DNA of 8,329 nt from Eubacteriales Family XIII. Incertae Sedis bacterium. Its GTDB lineage: Bacteria; Bacillota; Clostridia; Peptostreptococcales; Anaerovoracaceae. Of this stretch, positions 6,601 to 8,329 are shown piece by piece (within the stretch, counting starts at the first letter, position 1; every line of letters starts with the position of its first letter). The DNA lies in the NCBI GenBank assembly GCA_031276775.1, contig JAISML010000260.1, positions 1-8,329 on the forward strand. Reading direction: 5' to 3'. The translations under genes and the position numbers were made by a program. The notes under the pieces are model-generated. The model made no database searches and was not told the DNA's origin. It saw only the letters and a program-made list of their open reading frames with translations.

Positions 6601-8329
6601 CATCACGGAGAGCGGTTTGAATCCGAACGAAGCCAAACTCTCGTTTAAAGCGGAGCATTTGGACAACGACGCCGCCTATCGTTACAAGGTCGTACTTGAG
6701 AAGCAAAACGCCGCCGGAGACGGAACGGCGGACAGTGTCATTTTGGATGAGGGAGACGGCAACCCGGACGCCGACGATCTGATAACGGGCGTTTCAACTT
6801 TCGAAATGACGCTTGACCTTGCGGACTTTGCCCTGAACGACGCGTTGGAGAGCGGAGACTACCTGCCTGCGGTTTTGTTGTACGAGGTAAGCGGCGAGGA
6901 CGATCCGGACACGGAAGATGTGAACGAAGAGCTACGCGACCTCATTTCCGTGAACAGAATTCACACGCCCGTCACGGTAACGAACACGCCGGTCGCAAGT
7001 ATCGCGCCGGGCGCATTGAGCGACCTCCAAGTCACGGCGGCGGGCAACGAGTCCATCAATCTGACCTTCGAGGGCGCGACGGTCGCCCCGGGATTCGGCT
7101 ATCCGGCGGACGACGGCGATCCCGCAACGCACGAGGATCAAAACCCGCCGGTTTGGAAGCCGTCCCACTACTTGGTGAATCTGTACGACGAAACCGGAAA
7201 GTTGGCGTCGCGATCGGTTGAAGCAACGCAATACGGCGACGCGCAGCCGGACGCGGAAGACGGTACGCAAACCGAGACGCCGTTGTCCTTCACCGTCAGT
7301 GACGCCTTGAAAGGCGCGGACGGCAGATTCGACGTGCGTTTGGCGGGCATACCCGGCGGACGCACCTACACGGCAGAAGTGACGCCCGTCTTTGCGACGG
7401 AGTATCAAATGCCAAAGGTGTCGGAATCGGGCGCGCCCGCAGCAAGCGGAGATGCCGAAGACGACAGCATGGAAGCGGAGCGGAAAGGCGTATCCGTCAC
7501 TCGGACGATCGCGGTGCCCAAAGCCAACCCGCCAAACCTTGCGATCGAAGCGTTCAAAAGCACAAAGGAAACGGTAAACGGCACGGCGGCCTACTATCTG
7601 TCGGAAAACGCCCGCATCGACGTCGCGTCGGACGTCCCCTGCGACATCACGGTCAGGAAATATTCCTCGTCGGCGACCGTTCCCGCAGTAAAAACGGCTG
7701 CAAACGTCACCGTCCTGCAACTGACGGATGCGGATTTCAAGGACAGGACGAATGAAATCATGTCCTCCGGGCTGTACGCGATCACGGCGAAAAACGCCGC
7801 AGGCGACACGACGACCGAGCTTGTGAACATCGTGATCGACAAGACCGCGCCTTTCCTGCTGATCGACGATCTTACGACAGAGCAGCGAAGTGCGGTGAAC
7901 GGGCATTTCACGATCACCGGTTCTGCGGAGCCCGGCGCACGCGTGATGAGCAACCTGGGACACAGCACCGTCGGCGGCGCGGACGGACGGTTCACCATGC
8001 AAGGGTCCATCGATGCGGAACGCGAGGAGGTTTTCGTTACGGCGACTGATGCGGCAGGCAACACCGCCTCGGAAAGCGTGATCCTCGTTCGCACCGCAGG
8101 GCCGGAGGAAGAGATTGATCGGAAAGATGCCGTCAAACCCGACGATCCCAAGGCCGGAACCAAGATCGGCGGCACAAAGATCCGTAACAGAACCGGCTAC
8201 ACAAGCACGGAGCGTGACGTCGCAGTGAACCTCTCCGCCGGCGACGAAACCGGTACGGACGCCGACGCAGACAAAGATAAGGCGACAGACGCCGGGGATG
8301 GGTCGATCGCGGAGGAAAGCGGAGCAACA
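575..8329 (+). CDS. Giant secreted multi-domain Ig/FTMP-module protein (3' end outside window)
   Basis: One frame runs 2585 codons from ATG 575 to the last base with no stop, so the full protein is larger still. It opens with a Sec signal peptide and continues as an extracellular modular protein. Domain order: unassigned N-terminal region (32 to about 370), six FTMP-type modules (about 371-1049), IPT/TIG-like domain (about 1167-1252), Ig/FN3-like region (about 1254-1370), long unassigned probably beta-rich region (about 1410-1845), beta-sandwich-like domain (about 1901-1997), FN3-like domains (about 2005-2105 and 2145-2283), Ig-like domains (about 2319-2421 and 2422-2507), and an acidic tail. 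Only nine cysteines are present, as is common for Gram-positive exported proteins. I see no catalytic motif, transmembrane helix after the signal, SLH or LPxTG motif inside the window; any anchor would lie downstream. Such proteins usually serve as adhesins or surface scaffolds, but the function here is inferred from architecture only. Codons TTA, CTA and TCA are rare. It follows a response-regulator gene, which may control it. Confidence 0.93.
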   Translation, partial: MNHKKLHSGRKLLALLLTAVMLLGMTPVAFATESETESPVVEEPFAETRAVLDALKKTARERGEGNTDQSNETYLIGGKEYKVIRNDFIACYVSTEDGSFTILPTASVFDPDKPASRGAFTIDGEVFVFGEIRGDAETGDGAIFVPPAVENDMIAAHYAVGDYVISQYLAITKDAGHKNAYAVKVGYGAEYFGTQASGISAEIVIDTSAGAEGEPSFQTESGAALTPGTTLSPVPDVISVPERVTGAKAFLVLKEDRGNAPSALILGEFAQLLGGGTNLGSDILPGIADSAIKLLFDESKTAERASDADKATAGGAAGANPIAVFNTNCGFYDLSPAQLMLESIAAEAQANGAAPLSEEPGAHRLYSESEDRVTIITDLPQNEYGETYVDIGDEISFAADLPNDGRVKSELSVSYGRTGAEGPETAPIDVTPDAGGICTFTVPNDIYVDAEDASNNGQIAITVHTETVSGALPLLVDNNSFVGDPVQEYTADGKVRLFSPDGTDLKHSIAALAGDTVMIELKRLVPGYMPVLEVRLTDYGSGPGSDDDEITLISAENVTIDSYAFTVPAYAENAALHIEISAVNRNDYVINRKVVQDGDAAAVGTLAVRTRAAGSTDAFKAVLPYAGLLRAKAGDTVQVPVAAITGADWFSGQSTASLSVYNLSTGESIRTQDLKTDTGVFEFTMPAANVELALNLAAKPRVTTKIVRTPDGDSDSGASLTLWPENPDRGEIVTVNINLFGSGYKLNPAGFLNVRKTGEEGTEYTNISVVYQQVYQFQMPDDGSDVTVELILDKVPDPPRMHTIATKPFAAEGNVIFGISHWVGKTGSHEIDAANAAFQAGTALDESAKTMKAAAGSPIMFYASKKVGVPDGWTLKRVLLIVGGGENAEEHVYVPGSPGVLGFDKNGDAYTFTMPDAPVTIAVEAQNTAAPDRIVTETLVEIDGEAYPYTNYQTDVGNLRTYKWNGDGTMDLVGFTNMDPVDGAFIGDQIFVAAHPMLGGSLKSITVEQEGFAPLDIKSTGSYNPHLGADVYSFHVMRGDVCRIKAVYATVDTAQVSIRGSENDSNLVFIGDRTRTLMFGRVYAPDKPMPISSARTIIELKTADGAVGDLIYTLSLAGTPGYEAGDVDLKLMEYKDGYARYELSVSAKGAGPHPSVEVYIDKADHTKRPIIESMAPNHTNMDKFNYILIKGKNLRNFVQTQLYNYNPRIVMKQSSKRIGESFVEKTYNVNPAALQVSSDGTEAKLYLKSADFTPVSPPEAPARPTFATDNEYSVHLDWHWGDNIGPNLEHDSVWTAWSLDDLRFDFKPNATYCYAVIGRIRDSVDSYDAILSESPDDLAQNDAISEAILTFECRSGFEIASSGGQTQITLKDPNSPVLVNGMLTLEPSEASGTPFTLTRMPENSVRLETKMKLVAKGTTLFSPVGNMSGLHMRFDRGTVYSSKAGATHPPTFLPYGDVTVDIFGYNGFSAKYDSIRMLPSKVQLAGGLLLQIPGIGLPLAGLTLETLQLNLENDRPGFDGVKAAGEVGGSFAIITLQGSGSVDTFKNDYRFEGEVEIPVFEARGYLELTESQRFKIPMLEAFHIQVGADKGIPLVPPVTVGYLNGFEGGIFGLASTLDYDPTDPGKPILPPLRIAGGARFQLLEFMEFWVELTAGPAYFKQSMHDMFINLKGVNFQLIEELTTEIGVYTETAPHARTRMGFRYNSRLRANLLKGIVSDIFIAEGNLNISASMEHPSYWIDRQETYQSVLSLLNAIDARFAASGNLKGILQVPPFSFLGVDYGPFRIAQVAAWFDSEIRIGAQIRASTFRVGTEVGWGPFSIAVDYDFLHPWEAPNFDMNLFSADGMPRAAIHSEAFGDGKSGGRLTIGEGIRVIADSFGETRPQTEGLRPLSDPAANPGAISVYGDAGSFTHTVTVKDDGNSHWVQAANLTAGADFTLTVYDPDGKPLALKPVPCNAVCTADQGEHAYNALRAEDGSGLIVRLDEPGEYRFTSNSEFKSWLMEADPAPAITESGLNPNEAKLSFKAEHLDNDAAYRYKVVLEKQNAAGDGTADSVILDEGDGNPDADDLITGVSTFEMTLDLADFALNDALESGDYLPAVLLYEVSGEDDPDTEDVNEELRDLISVNRIHTPVTVTNTPVASIAPGALSDLQVTAAGNESINLTFEGATVAPGFGYPADDGDPATHEDQNPPVWKPSHYLVNLYDETGKLASRSVEATQYGDAQPDAEDGTQTETPLSFTVSDALKGADGRFDVRLAGIPGGRTYTAEVTPVFATEYQMPKVSESGAPAASGDAEDDSMEAERKGVSVTRTIAVPKANPPNLAIEAFKSTKETVNGTAAYYLSENARIDVASDVPCDITVRKYSSSATVPAVKTAANVTVLQLTDADFKDRTNEIMSSGLYAITAKNAAGDTTTELVNIVIDKTAPFLLIDDLTTEQRSAVNGHFTITGSAEPGARVMSNLGHSTVGGADGRFTMQGSIDAEREEVFVTATDAAGNTASESVILVRTAGPEEEIDRKDAVKPDDPKAGTKIGGTKIRNRTGYTSTERDVAVNLSAGDETGTDADADKDKATDAGDGSIAEESGAT
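668..1684 (+). other. Unassigned N-terminal region of the giant protein (residues about 32-370)
   Basis: I do not recognise a family here. A charged, probably helical segment (AVLDALKKTARERGEG) is followed by a possible small beta domain around residues 70-150 (TYLIGGKEYKVI, GAFTIDGEVFVFGEIRGD). A second beta-rich part follows (ISQYLAITKDAGHKNAYAVK to SAEIVIDTSAG). Next comes a segment with helical character, ALILGEFAQLLGGGTNLGSD, then an Ala/Gly-rich linker near residue 315 and a helical stretch, LSPAQLMLESIAAEAQANG. It precedes the repeat modules and may act as the functional head or as a spacer. Confidence 0.5.
1685..3721 (+). repeat. Six diverged FTMP-type extracellular modules (residues about 371-1049)
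   Basis: Six modules of roughly 94-135 residues each end in an aromatic-F-T-(M/V)-P strand followed by alternating hydrophobics. The closing signatures are TFTVPNDIYV (F440), YAFTVPAYAENAALHIEIS (F565), FEFTMPAANVELALNLA (F683), YQFQMPDDGSDVTVELIL (F777), YTFTMPDAPVTIAVEA (F912) and a degenerate YSFHVMRGDVCRIKAVYA (F1034). Most contain an upstream G-D-x-(V/I) turn (IGDEISF, AGDTVMIEL, AGDTVQVPV, RGEIVTVNI, IGDQIFVAA). The layout resembles the divergent InlB B-repeat/Flg_new-like modules common in Firmicute surface proteins. Approximate nucleotide limits are 1685-1972, 2039-2320, 2384-2668, 2675-2953, 2972-3352 and 3371-3721. Sequence identity between copies is low, so the array is old and is not a recent tandem expansion. 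Confidence 0.72.
4073..4330 (+). other. IPT/TIG-like domain (residues about 1167-1252)
   Basis: The segment begins KRPIIESMAPNHTNMDKFNY and continues ILIKGKNLRNF, fitting the IPT/TIG pattern of P-x-I-x-S-x-x-P, a short gap, then I-x-G-K/x-N-L. It ends SSDGTEAKLYLKSADF, matching the late strands. IPT/TIG domains are Ig-like folds in cell-surface receptors and secreted enzymes. The assignment rests on these two motifs only. Confidence 0.5.
4334..4684 (+). other. Ig/FN3-like region (residues about 1254-1370)
   Basis: A Pro-rich entry (SPPEAPARPTF) is followed by alternating-hydrophobic strands and aromatic-rich segments (SVHLDWHWGDN, LRFDFKPNATYCYAVIGRIR). The NATYCYAVIG strand resembles the N-x-x-Y-x-Y/V strand of FN3 or SbsA-type Ig folds. 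I cannot name the family with confidence. Confidence 0.35.
4802..6109 (+). other. Long unassigned, probably beta-rich region (residues about 1410-1845)
   Basis: About 435 residues with no Ig or FTMP signature separate the two halves of the modular protein. They consist of alternating-hydrophobic strands rich in Gly, Phe and Tyr, including VQLAGGLLLQIPGIGLPLAG, GEVEIPVFEARGYLEL, RIAGGARFQLLEFMEFWVEL, SGNLKGILQVPPFSFLGVDY, DSEIRIGAQIRASTFRVG and WGPFSIAVDYDF. The motif G-x-(V/L)-x-(I/V)-P-x-F recurs. One probably helical insertion, RQETYQSVLSLLNAIDARFA, interrupts it. The pattern could be an elongated beta-sheet or beta-solenoid, or a lipid- or glycan-binding groove; I can assign no family. Confidence 0.5.
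6275..6565 (+). other. Beta-sandwich-like domain (residues about 1901-1997)
   Basis: Strands such as GSFTHTVTVKDDG, HWVQAANLTAGADFTLTVYD, and LIVRLDEPGEYRFTSNSEF resemble pre-peptidase C-terminal (PPC)-like or other Ig-type beta-sandwiches, where a V-x-L-x-x-(A/P)-G-x-Y/F strand is typical. A CX3C pair, Cys1955 and Cys1959, lies in a loop and is notable in an otherwise cysteine-poor protein. The PPC label is tentative. Confidence 0.35.
6587..7423 (+). other. Two FN3-like domains (residues about 2005-2105 and 2145-2283)
   Basis: The first begins PAPAITESGLNPNEAKLSFK and ends GDYLPAVLLYEVS. The second begins PGALSDLQVTAAGNESINLTF and ends GRTYTAEVTPVF. Both show the FN3 order of an entry proline, an L-x-V/L-x-F strand, a Y-x-V strand (YRYKVVLE, HYLVNLYD) and a final Y-x-x-x-V strand (YLPAVLLYEV, YTAEVTPVF). 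Acidic insertions (DGNPDADD, DDGDPATHED, QPDAEDGTQTE) lengthen the loops. The hinge between them and the linker after the second are acidic and low in complexity. Confidence 0.45.
7529..8095 (+). other. Two C-terminal bacterial Ig-like domains (residues about 2319-2507)
   Basis: The first domain begins PPNLAIEAFKSTKETVNG and ends SGLYAITAKNAAGDTTTELV followed by NIVIDKTAP. The second runs from DKTAP (Asp2422) through HFTITGSAEPGARV and ADGRFTMQGSID to VFVTATDAAGNTASESVIL. The last part matches the well-known bacterial Ig pattern of I-T-G-x-A-E-P-G-A-x-V, D-G-x-F and V-x-A-T-D-A-A-G-N-T. The T-A-P junction is the common start of such domains in cell-surface proteins. The assignment of the second is secure; the first is more diverged. 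Confidence 0.75.
8096..8329 (+). other. Acidic low-complexity tail (residues about 2508-2585), continuing past the window
   Basis: After the last Ig-like domain the chain has no clear strands and is rich in Asp, Glu, Lys, Gly, Ala and Thr (GPEEEIDRKDAVKPDDPKAG, then DADADKDKATDAGDGSIAEE). This is typical of a wall-spanning or flexible spacer before a C-terminal anchor. No anchor motif is reached before the window ends. Confidence 0.7.

Noticed and set aside
6932..8002. 356-codon minus-strand ORF, and the similar ones at 608-1045 and 1070-1588
   Set aside because: All are in the same antisense codon register as the giant gene and are shadows of its codon bias.

Overview
The window looks like a chromosomal segment of a moderately GC-rich Clostridia-type Firmicute, perhaps a gut or anaerobic-community member. 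The signs are a Gram-positive signal peptide ending in AFA, a strong AAAGGAG ribosome binding site, and a giant extracellular protein built from FTMP-type and Ig-like modules. This assignment is inference from style; no marker gene is present.

Layout. Positions 1-345 hold the 3' end of an OmpR/PhoB-type response regulator, with only the linker and winged-helix DNA-binding domain visible. Positions 346-574 are intergenic. The first part is AT-rich and carries a 17-18 bp direct-repeat array that begins inside the regulator's last codons. It is followed by a TATAAT element and a GC-rich leader with inverted repeats. From 575 to the last base of the window a single reading frame runs for 2585 codons without a stop. 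It encodes a giant secreted, multi-domain, probably surface-associated protein whose C-terminus lies outside the window.

The giant protein reads, from N to C: signal peptide (residues 1-31); an unassigned N-terminal region (32 to about 370); six diverged modules ending in an FT(M/V)P-type signature (about 371-1049); a bridging region; an IPT/TIG-like domain (about 1167-1252); an Ig/FN3-like region; a roughly 435-residue glycine- and aromatic-rich region, probably beta-structured, that I cannot assign (about 1410-1845); a beta-sandwich-like domain; two FN3-like domains; two Ig-like domains, the second a clear bacterial Ig domain (about 2422-2507); and an acidic low-complexity tail that continues past the window edge.

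How the parts may work together (inference): the response regulator, or a relative of it, may bind the direct-repeat array and control the giant gene from the TATAAT promoter, which lacks a good -35 element. A 40-codon ORF at 440-562, whose stop overlaps the giant gene's Shine-Dalgarno, offers a competing reading of the same leader. All long minus-strand ORFs are codon-register shadows of the giant gene. No RNA genes, CRISPR arrays or mobile elements were seen.
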